Shown here in pieces: positions 18,674 through 28,068 of a stretch of 64,000 nucleotides of DNA. A model generated the notes under the pieces. It ran no database searches. It was given only the letters and a program-made list of their open reading frames with translations, and was not told the DNA's origin. Origin of the DNA: Bacteroidales bacterium (lineage in GTDB: Bacteria; Bacteroidota; Bacteroidia; Bacteroidales; P3); assembly GCA_030523765.1 (NCBI GenBank), contig JAUNHX010000008.1, positions 39,158 to 103,157 on the forward strand, in the 5' to 3' direction. The position numbers and the translations under genes are program-made. Position 1 is the first letter of the stretch; every line of letters begins with the position of its first letter.

Positions 18674-20614
18674 TTAATCAGATTCCTTTTGTTGGGCGCT
18701 TTCGGGGGGACGATATATCACAATCGACTCTTTTTGATCAAAATATTCAATCAGTTCGCGATAAAAACGGTGACGCGAAAGGGTAGTGGTGTTGCCTATA
18801 ATAATCAGTTTCATACGTGCTCGAGTCATAGCCACATTCATACGTCGCAAATCGTTCAGAAAGCCAATCGAACCCTTATCGTTATCGCGTACCATGCTGA
18901 GAATGATGACATCACATTCTTGTCCCTGAAACCCATCCACAGTATTTACCCGTATCTGTCGACGCAGTGCTTTGAAGAATGGTTGTCGTTTTAGTAGTTT
19001 CCGTAGTAGTCGTACTTGGGCTTTATAGGGAGAAATGATGCCAAAGTCAACACGATCGTTTAAGATGCGTTCCTTCCCTATGAGGTCGATATAATCGCGT
19101 AGGGTGTGGATAAGCAGTTGGGCTTCACGACTATTGAGTGTACTGAGCGACTGACTGTTGCGTCGCTCTCCAAAGTCGCTTTGCGAGGTGTCTATCCAAG
19201 TGAGAGGCGTATCCATCATCGATACTAGGCGTTGGGCTACTTCGGGTGCTGCCTTAAGATTTCCACCATAGAACCAACGCGATGAGAACTGCATGATATC
19301 GCTATGCATTCGATACTGTGTGTCGAGCAGCGTGACACATTGAGGCTGATTGCGTACCACTTTCTGCATGAGTGTCTCTCCTAATCCTCCGCGTGCAGCC
19401 TCGATGCTTTGGATGGTAGGAGGTAGCTGTTGATGATCGCCACTGAACACCACACGATCGCTTTTCAGGATTGCTGCCCAACAAGCAGGCTCCAATCCTT
19501 GTGCTGCTTCATCGATAAATAGCGTAGAGAAATGTCTATGATCCAACACCCTATAATGACTACCTATGAGGGTACAAGCTACAACACGTGCATGATGGAA
19601 GATATCGTTGTTGATACGGATTTCCAACTCATTGCAGCGTTGCATCAGTTTCTCTCGATTGGATGGTTTCTCCTTCTGATGCAGCAATTTGCGGATATTC
19701 CACAGTTCGTTATAATTGGGATGAGCTGCATAGCGCCGTTCGTAGCTGCATTCTAACATCTCATCGCTCATACGTAGCGGATTGCCTACTCTCAGTACCG
19801 CTACTCCTCGCCGCATCAATTGTTCGCTAATCCAATCAACGGCTGCATTGCTTGGTGCTGCTACCATTACTTGCGTCTCTCGTTGTAGTGTCTCGATGAT
19901 AGCCTCAATTAGAGTAGTTGTTTTCCCTGTTCCTGGAGGTCCGTGCACGATAGCTACATCTTTGGCCTCCACAACCTTCTGTACTGCAGTTTGCTGACTG
20001 AGGTTGAGCCAAGGAAGGAATATTTGGGGCATAGAGCGGAAAGAGGCTTTTTCTTTTCCAACAAGTACTTCGCGGAGGTGAATGAAATGGGTATTATCTG
20101 AAGATATTGCTTGGGTGAGCGCCTCGTCCATTACGCGGAAGGAGGTATCGTCTAAGCACGTTTTTACTCCAAGCAATCGGTGGTCGGCATGATCGTGTAG
20201 CGCCTTGAGGGCGTTTCGGTTAGGTAAGGCTATCCGCATAAACCCTTCGCCTACACGATCAACGAGTGCTTGAAATGCCAATTCTTTTAGTCGATTGCCA
20301 CTTGATGAGGGAACCCCATCAATCCATTCCACATGGGGATCCATCATATAAAAGAAGGTCACAGGATGGCCGGGTTCGAAATCGGTGTCAGTTTCATCGC
20401 TATCGTAATCGAAACTGATGTCAACTACCAGTTGATCAAGGGCGTTGTACTCGTTGCTCCCGAGAGAGATAGGATAGCGGCAGTTGCTATCGTTTACCTT
20501 ACCAGCAAAATGATCAAGTAGCAGTGAGCGCTCGTAGGCATCGCGTTCGTAGAGATACTCTTGTTTAAGAAGTTCTTTCTGTCGTATCAGAGCTGCTTGA
20601 CCTAGAGTAGCCAT
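18674..20614 (-). CDS. UPF1/IGHMBP2-like superfamily 1 DNA/RNA helicase
   Basis: The 646-residue protein has an N-terminal region of about 200 residues, then the two RecA-like domains of an SF1B helicase: Walker A GPPGTGKT at 225-232, Walker B DEAAQG near 375, motif III GDHQQLPPT, QYRMH, and the C-terminal VDGFQGQECDVIILS and MTRARMKLIIIG motifs. It resembles the family of eukaryotic UPF1/IGHMBP2 and bacterial relatives; the substrate (RNA or DNA) is unknown. It is the last gene of a tight operon (MATE, MGMT, LD-carboxypeptidase, helicase) with a gap of 15 bases. Confidence 0.88.
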   Translation of the reverse strand: MATLGQAALIRQKELLKQEYLYERDAYERSLLLDHFAGKVNDSNCRYPISLGSNEYNALDQLVVDISFDYDSDETDTDFEPGHPVTFFYMMDPHVEWIDGVPSSSGNRLKELAFQALVDRVGEGFMRIALPNRNALKALHDHADHRLLGVKTCLDDTSFRVMDEALTQAISSDNTHFIHLREVLVGKEKASFRSMPQIFLPWLNLSQQTAVQKVVEAKDVAIVHGPPGTGKTTTLIEAIIETLQRETQVMVAAPSNAAVDWISEQLMRRGVAVLRVGNPLRMSDEMLECSYERRYAAHPNYNELWNIRKLLHQKEKPSNREKLMQRCNELEIRINNDIFHHARVVACTLIGSHYRVLDHRHFSTLFIDEAAQGLEPACWAAILKSDRVVFSGDHQQLPPTIQSIEAARGGLGETLMQKVVRNQPQCVTLLDTQYRMHSDIMQFSSRWFYGGNLKAAPEVAQRLVSMMDTPLTWIDTSQSDFGERRNSQSLSTLNSREAQLLIHTLRDYIDLIGKERILNDRVDFGIISPYKAQVRLLRKLLKRQPFFKALRRQIRVNTVDGFQGQECDVIILSMVRDNDKGSIGFLNDLRRMNVAMTRARMKLIIIGNTTTLSRHRFYRELIEYFDQKESIVIYRPPESAQQKESD

Positions 20615-20629
20615 TTTTTTATTGGGAGA

Positions 20630-21559
20630 TTAAAGGGAACACAAAATTGAAGCTTCGCCTGAGGAATTGACAGTAAGAGAGGCGTTGCTACCCAGTGGGA
20701 GTGCTCTGTTTTCTGTACCTATATGACCAAAAGGACAATTCATCACCACAGGATAGTGGTACTCTTTTACCGCATCCCACACAATCTCTTCTGCAGTGTA
20801 ACCGAAAGGAATTGTGTTATCGTGCATATCACTCATAGCCCCTACTATCAGTCCTTGTAGATGAGCTAGTTTCCCAGCCCGTTTGAGCGCCATCATCATT
20901 CGGTCAATATGATATAGGTATTCATCTAAATCCTCAATAAAAAGAATGGTATTATCGGTATTGATGTCCGATGGAGATGCCAACTGACTGTATAGCATTG
21001 AGAGATTGCCCCCTACGATAGCTCCTTGCGCATTACCTGCGCGAAACAGTTTTCTGTCTCCTAGCTGCTTATATTCAACCTTACCGTCGAAAAGGAGTTG
21101 ATGGAGCGATGCTAAGGCAGGATAATCTACTTGCAAAGCATCAGCAGGGATGTTGATGGGCATAATGCCGTGAATGGAAGCTACTTGCATTTGGCGCAAG
21201 GTAGAGTGCAGAACAGTAACATCGCTATAACCGATAATCCATTTAGGGTGTTGGAGAAAGCGCTCCCAATGGATCGTATCAACCATACGTACAGTACCAT
21301 AACCTCCTCGGGCACAGAAGATAGCCTTCACCTCGGGATTGTCGAGTAGTTGCTGAATCATAGTGGTTCTATGAGCATCGCTACCAGCCATTTGGTGCTG
21401 TTCGGCATAAAGTCCATCGGGAACAATCACGCGAAGTCCCCACGATTGGAGCAGAGCTTTAGCGGGTGCCATTTCGTAAGCACTCACTTTTCGGGCAGTA
21501 GCGGTGATGGCTACTAGGTCGCCTTCTTTCAGGCAAGGGGGTATGATGGTCTGTTTCAT
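20630..21559 (-). CDS. LD-carboxypeptidase (peptidase S66 family)
   Basis: Cleaves the terminal D-alanine from murein tetrapeptides in peptidoglycan recycling. The 309-residue protein has the S66 catalytic triad: S112 in IIGYSDVT, E209 in LFIEDLDE and H279 in CPFGHIGTEN. The oxyanion-hole region CARGGYGTVR (82-91) is also present. There is no signal peptide, so it should act in the cytoplasm. It lies 16 bases after the MGMT gene. Confidence 0.92.
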   Translation of the reverse strand: MKQTIIPPCLKEGDLVAITATARKVSAYEMAPAKALLQSWGLRVIVPDGLYAEQHQMAGSDAHRTTMIQQLLDNPEVKAIFCARGGYGTVRMVDTIHWERFLQHPKWIIGYSDVTVLHSTLRQMQVASIHGIMPINIPADALQVDYPALASLHQLLFDGKVEYKQLGDRKLFRAGNAQGAIVGGNLSMLYSQLASPSDINTDNTILFIEDLDEYLYHIDRMMMALKRAGKLAHLQGLIVGAMSDMHDNTIPFGYTAEEIVWDAVKEYHYPVVMNCPFGHIGTENRALPLGSNASLTVNSSGEASILCSL

Positions 21560-21575
21560 ATTCGATGCGATTGGT

Positions 21576-21905
21576 TTAGGTGCTTTCTATTTCGTGAAGT
21601 CTCCAGCGGCATTTCTCCATATCTACCTTTTCTCCAACAAAGGATACCCCTTCTGCTTCGAGCAACTCGCGTTGACGATTGATGCCGCCAAATACGAAGG
21701 CTTCAGCCAATCGTCCTTGACTATTCACCACCCTGTGGCAGGGAACAATACCTGGATAGGGGTTGTTGTGTAACGCATTGCCTACCACACGAGCCATTCC
21801 TTTATTGCCTGAAAGCCATGCAATATCGCCATAAGTGGCCACCTTGCCTCGAGGAATCATCTTTACCGAATGGTAGATATGCTCGTATAGTTGCTGACGA
21901 TTCAT
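21576..21905 (-). CDS. Methylated-DNA-protein cysteine methyltransferase (MGMT, C-terminal domain only)
   Basis: A 109-residue single-domain protein for repair of O6-alkylguanine. The catalytic cysteine is C56 in IVPCHRVV and the arginine finger is R39 in GMARVVGNAL. The alkyltransferase-like (Atl) proteins have tryptophan at the active position, so the cysteine favours real methyltransferase activity. The start at 21905 is chosen because it overlaps the stop of the MATE gene as ATGA, a translational-coupling arrangement; a longer open frame upstream lies within the MATE gene and has no family similarity. Confidence 0.87.
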   Translation of the reverse strand: MNRQQLYEHIYHSVKMIPRGKVATYGDIAWLSGNKGMARVVGNALHNNPYPGIVPCHRVVNSQGRLAEAFVFGGINRQRELLEAEGVSFVGEKVDMEKCRWRLHEIEST

Positions 21906-23290
21906 GGGGTAAGGGTGATAGTTTTGTTCGAAGGGTTGTCCCATCGATGAAGACGGAACATGATGGGTTGTATGAGGAGAGTAATGAATTCCGATACAGG
22001 AATGGCCAGCCATAATCCGCTGATGCCAAACCATTGGGGAAGCAAGAGGAAGCAAATCACAGGGAGTATGATACCTCGAATAACCATCAGCATTGAGGCT
22101 ATTCGGCTTTGTTCTACGCTTTGGAAATAACCAATAGCGCAGATGTTGAGTCCCGAGAAAAGGAATCCGATAGCAAAGAGAACCAAACCTTGCGAGGCCA
22201 AATTGAAGGCGGGAGCATCATGATCGAGGAAGGCCGAGACGACTACGGGCGATGCTATCATCAACACCGATCCTATAATCAATCCGCAAAGGCCCGCTGT
22301 AGTAAGGGCAAAACGCAGCATAGCCTTTACACGCTGCTTGTTGCGCAATCCGAAATTGTAGCTGATAATGGGTTGGGCCGATTGTGAAATAGCCAAATAC
22401 ACCATATACATGAGGGGGAAGAGATAGCATACCACACTATAGGCCGCCACACCATCGTCACCAATCTTGGTAGCAAACATCCAGTTGCCCATCAGCATCA
22501 TTACACTGATTGCTATTTCGCCCAAAAGGCCCGAGAATCCTATCTTCACCATATAGCCAACGTTGCGTATGCTAAGACGAAGACTGGTTATGGTAAACTT
22601 GAGTCGATAGGGTTTCAATGTTTTGGATTTGAACAGCATATAGTATCCCACCATTACTACACCTACCAATCCTCCAATATCGGTGGCTAACGCTGCCCCC
22701 ATAAGTCCCCAGCCGCAAGGGAAGATGAAAACATAGTCAAGGACAATATTAGTTATAGCAGGTATGATGTTCGACATCATAGCAAAGTTGGGCGATCCGT
22801 CAAGTCGGATCACATACATTCCGAGTGTTTCTACTAGAAGCAACAAGCAGGTAGGGATAAACCATAAATAATATTCGCGAGTAATATCGTGAAGGGTAGA
22901 ACTAACGCCTAGAAGGTGCATTACAGTATTGGGAAAAGCATAAAGCACTGTTCCCAACAAGATTCCGATAATGAGGGCCACCCAGAAAGATTGGGTGATA
23001 TTGATGCGGGCCGCTTTGTTGTTCTTCTGACTCAGATGGATAGAAGCCACCACGCTAGCTCCGATACCCAGCATAGCTCCAACGCCGTTCACCAACATCA
23101 TGATAGGGGCAATAAGATTGATAGAGGCCAATCCAGCTCCCCCTATACCGTGACCCACAAAGATTCCGTCTGTAAGGACAAATGCTATGTTGAATAGCAT
23201 TCCTAGAAGGGTAGGGATGAAGAGTGATCGGAAAAGACGACGAATGTCACCATTTTCGAAATCTATATTGTCTCTATTATCGTATGCCAT
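21902..23290 (-). CDS. MATE family efflux transporter
   Basis: The 462-residue integral membrane protein shows about twelve membrane helices and MATE-type motifs: the N-terminal IPTLLGMLFNIAFVLTDGIF segment, GIGGAGLASINL, and the repeat-two ISQSAQPIISYNFG. MATE proteins export cationic drugs or metabolites using a Na+ or H+ gradient; substrate is unknown. It is the first gene of the four-gene operon running to the helicase and has a consensus promoter about 40 bases upstream. Confidence 0.9.
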   Translation of the reverse strand: MAYDNRDNIDFENGDIRRLFRSLFIPTLLGMLFNIAFVLTDGIFVGHGIGGAGLASINLIAPIMMLVNGVGAMLGIGASVVASIHLSQKNNKAARINITQSFWVALIIGILLGTVLYAFPNTVMHLLGVSSTLHDITREYYLWFIPTCLLLLVETLGMYVIRLDGSPNFAMMSNIIPAITNIVLDYVFIFPCGWGLMGAALATDIGGLVGVVMVGYYMLFKSKTLKPYRLKFTITSLRLSIRNVGYMVKIGFSGLLGEIAISVMMLMGNWMFATKIGDDGVAAYSVVCYLFPLMYMVYLAISQSAQPIISYNFGLRNKQRVKAMLRFALTTAGLCGLIIGSVLMIASPVVVSAFLDHDAPAFNLASQGLVLFAIGFLFSGLNICAIGYFQSVEQSRIASMLMVIRGIILPVICFLLLPQWFGISGLWLAIPVSEFITLLIQPIMFRLHRWDNPSNKTITLTP

Positions 23291-23327
23291 AGTGCGTTAA
23301 GTTGATATGAGGATTGGAATCGGTTTG

Positions 23328-23357
23328 CAAAGATACGAAAGAAGAATCTACTGGCAA
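23328..23357 (-). promoter_or_regulatory. Promoter of the MATE-MGMT-LdcA-helicase operon
   Basis: On the minus strand -33 TTG (23355-23357), 19-base spacer, -7 TATCTTTG (23328-23335): full consensus match, about 30 bases before the MATE start codon. Confidence 0.72.
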
Positions 23358-23493
23358 AAAAAAATTGGTTAGCGTTTATTACAATTAGTTCTTCTAATAG
23401 GTGGTTCCCGTTAATGATGATTAACGTTGAGATGTTTGGCTCTTCGCATTCGATTAGTGGATCGAAATCGATGTTGAAGTGACCTTTTTTTAA

Positions 23494-23515
23494 GTTAGAG
23501 TTAGGTTAGAGTTAC
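23494..23515. repeat. Two tandem 11-bp repeats
   Basis: GTTAGAGTTAG followed directly by GTTAGAGTTAC, ten of eleven bases identical. They sit in the 372-base space between two divergent promoters (23357 and 23708), which otherwise holds only AT-rich sequence. Confidence 0.75.
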
Positions 23516-23707
23516 ATCAGACCTAAAAGAGTTTTTTTTCGTATCGATTTTACCCCCTTTTTTGCGTTTGAAGAGTGCTTCCCAAAAAATCCTCTTTATC
23601 ATAAAGAACCCTTTAAAAAAATGGCAACAAACTAGTTAGAATTAGCTGGTTTATTTGAATATGCTAGAATGTAAACGTTTGTAAATCAATGCAATGATAA
23701 TTATTTC

Positions 23708-23737
23708 TTGAGTATATGGAAAAAATGTGTATTTTTG
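23708..23737 (+). promoter_or_regulatory. Promoter of the DUF7033-hldD-kdsC-rlpA operon
   Basis: -33 TTG (23708-23710), 19-base spacer and -7 TATTTTTG (23730-23737). This exact match lies inside the longest open frame of the next gene and therefore forces a downstream start codon. Confidence 0.75.
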
Positions 23738-23830
23738 CATCGCTTAATGTTGTTGTCGGTTACTACTGAGGGGCGTGATGCAACAAACGGTAATAGCCCA
23801 GCAACCGACTACACGGAAAGATTGAAGCTT

Positions 23831-25156
23831 ATGCTGCTAATCTATGTACCGAAAATAACCAATCGAATAGGATACACTCTCAAGGTGCTGTTCCGCATAG
23901 TGTTGCGTGTCGATTTTGAGATAACCACCGATCTTGCTTTCTTCCAACAACACGATGGCCCAAAGCTAAGTTATGGCCCTGAGCGAATAGGCGATAGCGT
24001 GTGGGTAAAAGCTACCGAATTGCTTACGCAAACCACAGTACTAGAGCATGATTTGCATATCTTCAAAGAGGGCAATACCGCTGCTTTCTATCCCAGTTAC
24101 GGCCGCGATCTCGACTTTTCGTTCGATATGATTGCCGCCTCCTTCTTCATGCTTTCGCGCTATGAAGAATATCTGCCTCATCGAAGCGATATGCACGGTC
24201 GTTTCACCTCCGAAACAAGTATTGCTCTTCAGCACGATTTCCTCCAAACAGCGGTGGTTGAGCGATGGGCTATTATGCTGGCCAACAAGATAAAAGAGCG
24301 TTATCCCGAGTGGAATCTTCCCTTGCGTGGTTTCGATATGGTAAACACGATCGATATCGATGTAGCCTACTGTTATAAGCACAAAGGACTCTTGAGAACC
24401 TTGATGGGGTTTGGACGTGATTTCTTTACTCGAAAAAATAGCGATGAGGTAGCACTCCGACGTAAGGTATTGATGCACAAGGCTGACGACCCATTCGATA
24501 CCTTCGATTATATCCTCGACTTGAAAATGAAACATCGCAGTATCCCTATGGTGTTTTTCGTTCTGTTGGGCGACTATAGTCAATACGATAAGAGTATATC
24601 TTATCATGTGGAGGAATTTAGGCAGCTACTCAAGCATTTAGGCGACTATGCTAGGTTGGGAATGCATGCTAGCTATGATTCCTTTGAGGAGCCGCAAAGA
24701 ATTGATATCGAGAAAGCGCGCCTCGAACAGATTGTGAACCGAACTATTGTTCGTAACCGTTCCCATTTCCTCCGCATCCAGTTGCCACAAACTTATAGGA
24801 TGCTACTGCGGGCAGGCATAGAGCACGACTACTCGATGGGCTATGCTGAACAACCTGGTTTCCGTGCAGGCATCAGCACCCCTTATCCCTTCTTCAATCT
24901 CAATTCCGATAGCGAGATGTTGCTTACTATCCATCCATTTATGGTGATGGATGCCACACTGAAACGCTACCAACAGATGGGGCCCGATGAGGCTTGGCCA
25001 GTCGTGAAGGGGCTTATGGATGAGGTGGATCGTGTTCACGGCACTTTCTCCTGTATTTGGCACAACGAGAATTTGAGCGAAATGTTTGGCTGGGAAGGCT
25101 GGAGGACGGTATACGAGCAGATGCTCGATTATGGTGAAATGTTGAAAACAAAGTAA
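23831..25156 (+). CDS. Polysaccharide deacetylase-like protein with N-terminal DUF7033-type domain
   Basis: I choose ATG 23831 (MLLIYVPKITNRIGY), which begins with the usual opening of this Bacteroidota family; the open frame extends upstream to 23708 but there it coincides with the promoter. The 441-residue protein has a DUF7033-like N-terminal region followed by a NodB-like fold: TIDIDVAY (metal-binding aspartates) near 178, GMHASYDS near 284, and a C-terminal IWHNENL. No signal peptide is present. Its operon with hldD and a KdsC-like phosphatase suggests a role in sugar or lipopolysaccharide-core work, but the substrate is unknown. Confidence 0.75.
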   Translation: MLLIYVPKITNRIGYTLKVLFRIVLRVDFEITTDLAFFQQHDGPKLSYGPERIGDSVWVKATELLTQTTVLEHDLHIFKEGNTAAFYPSYGRDLDFSFDMIAASFFMLSRYEEYLPHRSDMHGRFTSETSIALQHDFLQTAVVERWAIMLANKIKERYPEWNLPLRGFDMVNTIDIDVAYCYKHKGLLRTLMGFGRDFFTRKNSDEVALRRKVLMHKADDPFDTFDYILDLKMKHRSIPMVFFVLLGDYSQYDKSISYHVEEFRQLLKHLGDYARLGMHASYDSFEEPQRIDIEKARLEQIVNRTIVRNRSHFLRIQLPQTYRMLLRAGIEHDYSMGYAEQPGFRAGISTPYPFFNLNSDSEMLLTIHPFMVMDATLKRYQQMGPDEAWPVVKGLMDEVDRVHGTFSCIWHNENLSEMFGWEGWRTVYEQMLDYGEMLKTK

Positions 25157-25164
25157 TTAGATAT

Positions 25165-26130
25165 ATGATTATTGTAACTGGAGCTGCAGGTTTTATTGCT
25201 AGTGCTGTTGTAGGAGGATTGAACGCCTCGGGGTGTTCTGATCTTGTGTTGGTCGATGATTTTGATCGACCCAACAAAATAGGCAATTGGCAACACAAGA
25301 ACTATCAGCAGCTGGTAGATCGTAAACTCCTCGACCAGTGGCTTCTAACGAATGGGAAAGAGGTTGAAGCAATCATCCATCTAGGAGCCCGTAGTGATAC
25401 AACGGAGTTTCGTTGGGAGGTTTTTCAAGAACTCAATCTAGACTACACAAAGATGGTATGGAATCATTGTTCGCGACTCCATATTCCTATGATATATGCT
25501 TCGAGTGCAGCTACTTATGGTGGCGGCGAATTAGGTTATAGCGATAGTCACGATATCGTGACCCAACTGCAGCCTCTCAACCCCTATGGCTGTTCCAAAA
25601 ACGAGTTCGATAAATGGGCTCTTGCCCAGTCTCAGAAACCCTCGTTTTGGGCTGGTTTGAAGTTCTTTAACGTCTATGGTCCTAACGAATATCACAAAGG
25701 GCGGATGGCTTCGGTAGTGTTGCATACGTTCGATCAAGTGAAAGCTACAGGCAAGATGGATCTTTTCCGATCGCATCGACCTGATTATGAGGATGGCATG
25801 CAGCTACGCGACTTCGTATATGTCAAAGATGTGGTAAAGGTGATCCTTTTCTTGCTGCAACAACAGCCAGAAAGCGGACTCTACAATGTAGGAACAGGTG
25901 AAGCTCGACCCTTCCTTGAGTTGGCACAATCCACCTTCGATGCCCTCGAACTTCCTCACAATATCCACTTTATCGATATGCCTGTCGATATCCGCGATAA
26001 ATATCAATATTTTACTGAAGCCGATATCTCCAAACTGCGTAGGGTAGGGTATACCGAACCATTTTATTCTCTTCGTGATGGAGTGAAGGACTATGTGACT
26101 AACTATCTTGTTGATCACCAATATATGTAA
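25165..26130 (+). CDS. hldD: ADP-L-glycero-D-manno-heptose 6-epimerase
   Basis: Epimerises ADP-D-glycero-D-manno-heptose to the L-glycero form for the lipopolysaccharide inner core. The 321-residue short-chain dehydrogenase/epimerase begins with the NADP-binding GAAGFIAS (6-13), has YASSAATYGGG, the catalytic YGCSK (YxxxK) and the HldD-specific FFNVYGPNEYHKGRMASV. It starts eight bases after the DUF7033 gene and ends four bases before the next one. Confidence 0.93.
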   Translation: MIIVTGAAGFIASAVVGGLNASGCSDLVLVDDFDRPNKIGNWQHKNYQQLVDRKLLDQWLLTNGKEVEAIIHLGARSDTTEFRWEVFQELNLDYTKMVWNHCSRLHIPMIYASSAATYGGGELGYSDSHDIVTQLQPLNPYGCSKNEFDKWALAQSQKPSFWAGLKFFNVYGPNEYHKGRMASVVLHTFDQVKATGKMDLFRSHRPDYEDGMQLRDFVYVKDVVKVILFLLQQQPESGLYNVGTGEARPFLELAQSTFDALELPHNIHFIDMPVDIRDKYQYFTEADISKLRRVGYTEPFYSLRDGVKDYVTNYLVDHQYM

Positions 26131-26134
26131 TCTT

Positions 26135-26653
26135 ATGAATTATAAAGCTAAACTACATAGAATCAAAGCGTTTGTATTCGATTTCGATGGTGTAATGACC
26201 GATGGAAGTGTTTGGACTATGGCCAATGGAGATACGGTTCGTTACGGCAATGTCAAAGATGGATATGCTATCCAATATGCGGTCAAAAAAGGCTATATTG
26301 TGGCTTGTATCTCGGGGGCTACCTCGCAGAGTATTGCCCATCGGATGAATGCTCTTGGAGTAACTCAGTGCTATATGGGTTGCGCCAATAAGATGCAAAC
26401 CTATACCAAGTTTTTGGAATCCAATGGTTTGGGGCCCGACGAGGTGGTGGTAATGGGCGATGATATTCCCGATTTCGATATTCTGCAGCATTGCGGAGTC
26501 TCCTCTTGTCCGGCCGATGCTGCTGTCGAAATTAAAGAGATAGTTGATTATATTTCAATATATGAGGGTGGGCGAGGATGTGTGAGAGACATCATCGAGC
26601 AAGTCCTCCGTTTACAGCAAAAATGGTTCCATTCTGATGCTGTAAACTGGTAA
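26135..26653 (+). CDS. KdsC-like HAD phosphatase (3-deoxy-D-manno-octulosonate 8-phosphate phosphatase family)
   Basis: The 172-residue HAD-superfamily protein lacks a large cap domain, as KdsC does. Motif I is FDFDGVMTDG (nucleophile and acid/base aspartates), motif II is CISGATS and motif IV is GDDIPDF. KdsC removes phosphate from KDO-8-phosphate in lipid A-core synthesis. The start at 26135 (MNYKAKLHRIKAF), four bases after hldD, is preferred over an upstream in-frame ATG within hldD. Confidence 0.87.
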   Translation: MNYKAKLHRIKAFVFDFDGVMTDGSVWTMANGDTVRYGNVKDGYAIQYAVKKGYIVACISGATSQSIAHRMNALGVTQCYMGCANKMQTYTKFLESNGLGPDEVVVMGDDIPDFDILQHCGVSSCPADAAVEIKEIVDYISIYEGGRGCVRDIIEQVLRLQQKWFHSDAVNW

Positions 26654-26685
26654 TAAACATATTGTATAACAAAACATTAAAGCCT

Positions 26686-27657
26686 ATGGGTAAACGACTC
26701 ACGTTACTGCTGCTCCTTTTGATAGGGGTGTTGGGCCTTCGTGCGCAAGGTATCTCTAGTAGCGATACCCTTACGCCCCACAAGATGAGGGCCACCTATT
26801 ACAGCGACAAGTTTGTGGGCCGCAAAACATCGAGCGGTGAGGTGTTCAAACAAGATCTCTACACCGCTGCCCACAAGACTCTGAAACTGGGAACATTGCT
26901 GTTGGTTACCAATCCTGCCAACGGCAAGCAGGTGATGGTGAAAGTTAACGATCGCTGTCCCAAAGCGGGTATATTGGATCTTACGAAGAAGGCGGCTCGT
27001 AGTATTGGCGTCTCTTCTACAATAGTCACCGTTCAAGTGTTGCCAAATCGATTCTATACCTATTGGGAACATCAAGATGAGATGAAGGAATTGATGGAAA
27101 GTGGTGATTTTATGGCTTTTGCTGGCACATTGCCGATCAACCAATCGGTTCCTATCCCCATCAATGAAAAGAATGCATCGCTGCTAATGCCGCCCCCTCC
27201 TTTGGCGTTATCAGATGAGGTTGATGAACGGGTTGACAATCAAGTTGCACAGCCAGACAAAAAGCCCGATGCTACCAAGAAGGCTACCCCTCAGAAGGCT
27301 CCCAGCAAGGCCAAACCAGAATCCAATAAAGGCGCCAATGTGAAAACAGAGTCGCCCAAGATGGACAAAGCGAAAGCTGACAACACGAAAATTGATAAGC
27401 CTCAAGTGGTACAACCGAAGAATCCCAACGCACTATATAACCTTGTGTTGACGGAGGTTAACTTCAGAAGTGATGCACAGAAAGCTATCGACAAACTTCC
27501 TCTCCCTTACCAAGAGGTGGCCGAAATTGTAGTAGGTCCTCATTCTCCTAAGGTTCAGGTTCGCCTCAATCTCGCCATGAAGGCGATTCGTGCCGAAGAG
27601 GTTCAGCAGCAATTACTAACGCTCTTCCCCAAGAGTTTCCTAATCGAGGTGGAATAG
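26686..27657 (+). CDS. RlpA-like septal ring lytic transglycosylase family protein
   Basis: The 323-residue secreted protein has a signal peptide (MGKRLTLLLLLLIGVLGLRAQ) and an RlpA double-psi beta-barrel (about 30-115: ATYYSDKFVGRKTSSGE, AAHKTLKLGT, VKVNDRCP). RlpA proteins cleave denuded glycan strands or bind at septa. A Lys/Pro/Ala-rich linker (about 175-250) leads to a C-terminal domain of about 70 residues that I do not recognise as canonical SPOR. The ATG at 26686 is chosen over an upstream TTG because it places the signal peptide correctly. It ends the operon begun at 23831. Confidence 0.85.
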   Translation: MGKRLTLLLLLLIGVLGLRAQGISSSDTLTPHKMRATYYSDKFVGRKTSSGEVFKQDLYTAAHKTLKLGTLLLVTNPANGKQVMVKVNDRCPKAGILDLTKKAARSIGVSSTIVTVQVLPNRFYTYWEHQDEMKELMESGDFMAFAGTLPINQSVPIPINEKNASLLMPPPPLALSDEVDERVDNQVAQPDKKPDATKKATPQKAPSKAKPESNKGANVKTESPKMDKAKADNTKIDKPQVVQPKNPNALYNLVLTEVNFRSDAQKAIDKLPLPYQEVAEIVVGPHSPKVQVRLNLAMKAIRAEEVQQQLLTLFPKSFLIEVE

Positions 27658-28068
27658 TTTGTTCAAAGGGATTGTCTCTTTTCCCAATCTCGAAACATCG
27701 CTGTCGTCAACCAGTTTTTACTCTCTATTCGAGGGTTGCAACTTAATAATAATAAAACAACGAGGGGTGTATTTGTTGCTGCGGTTTACTCGCTGTTTTC
27801 TCCTTCTTTTAAAGGGCAAAAAAGGAGAGCAAAGCAAGAAAACGCCTTCTTCCTACAGAAAAAATATTTTTTTACACGCAAGTGTCTTTTTATCAGTTAT
27901 TTGAAAAATAATTTGCAAAAAAGTGTCAAAAAAGTAGATACAGATTGAGAATTCTTGTTATCTTTGCACGTCAAAATACACTTTGCCATTTCGTAGAGGT
28001 GACAAGTGTACTTTGAGATTTTGTAATTGAAAATAAATGAGTTATTAATATAAAAGTACTTATTCAAC
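27658..28068. other. Intergenic region upstream of the type IX operon
   Basis: AT-rich with no gene. It contains the porP promoter (27959-27966) and, 27 bases before that -7 box, the sequence TGTCAAAA (27924-27931) with TTGCAAAA ten bases further up, a weak copy of the two-box motif seen at 60971 and 63248. Confidence 0.5.
27959..27966 (+). promoter_or_regulatory. Promoter -7 box of the porP-gld operon
   Basis: TATCTTTG followed by CA. No clear -33 TTG is at the expected distance. The leader before porP is about 95 bases. Confidence 0.6.

Noticed and set aside
21906..22055. N-terminal extension of the MGMT protein
   Set aside because: It lies inside the MATE gene, has no family similarity, and the ATGA overlap gives a clear start.
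23708..23830. Upstream start for the DUF7033-type protein
   Set aside because: The region is the promoter itself, and the usual family opening begins at the ATG at 23831.
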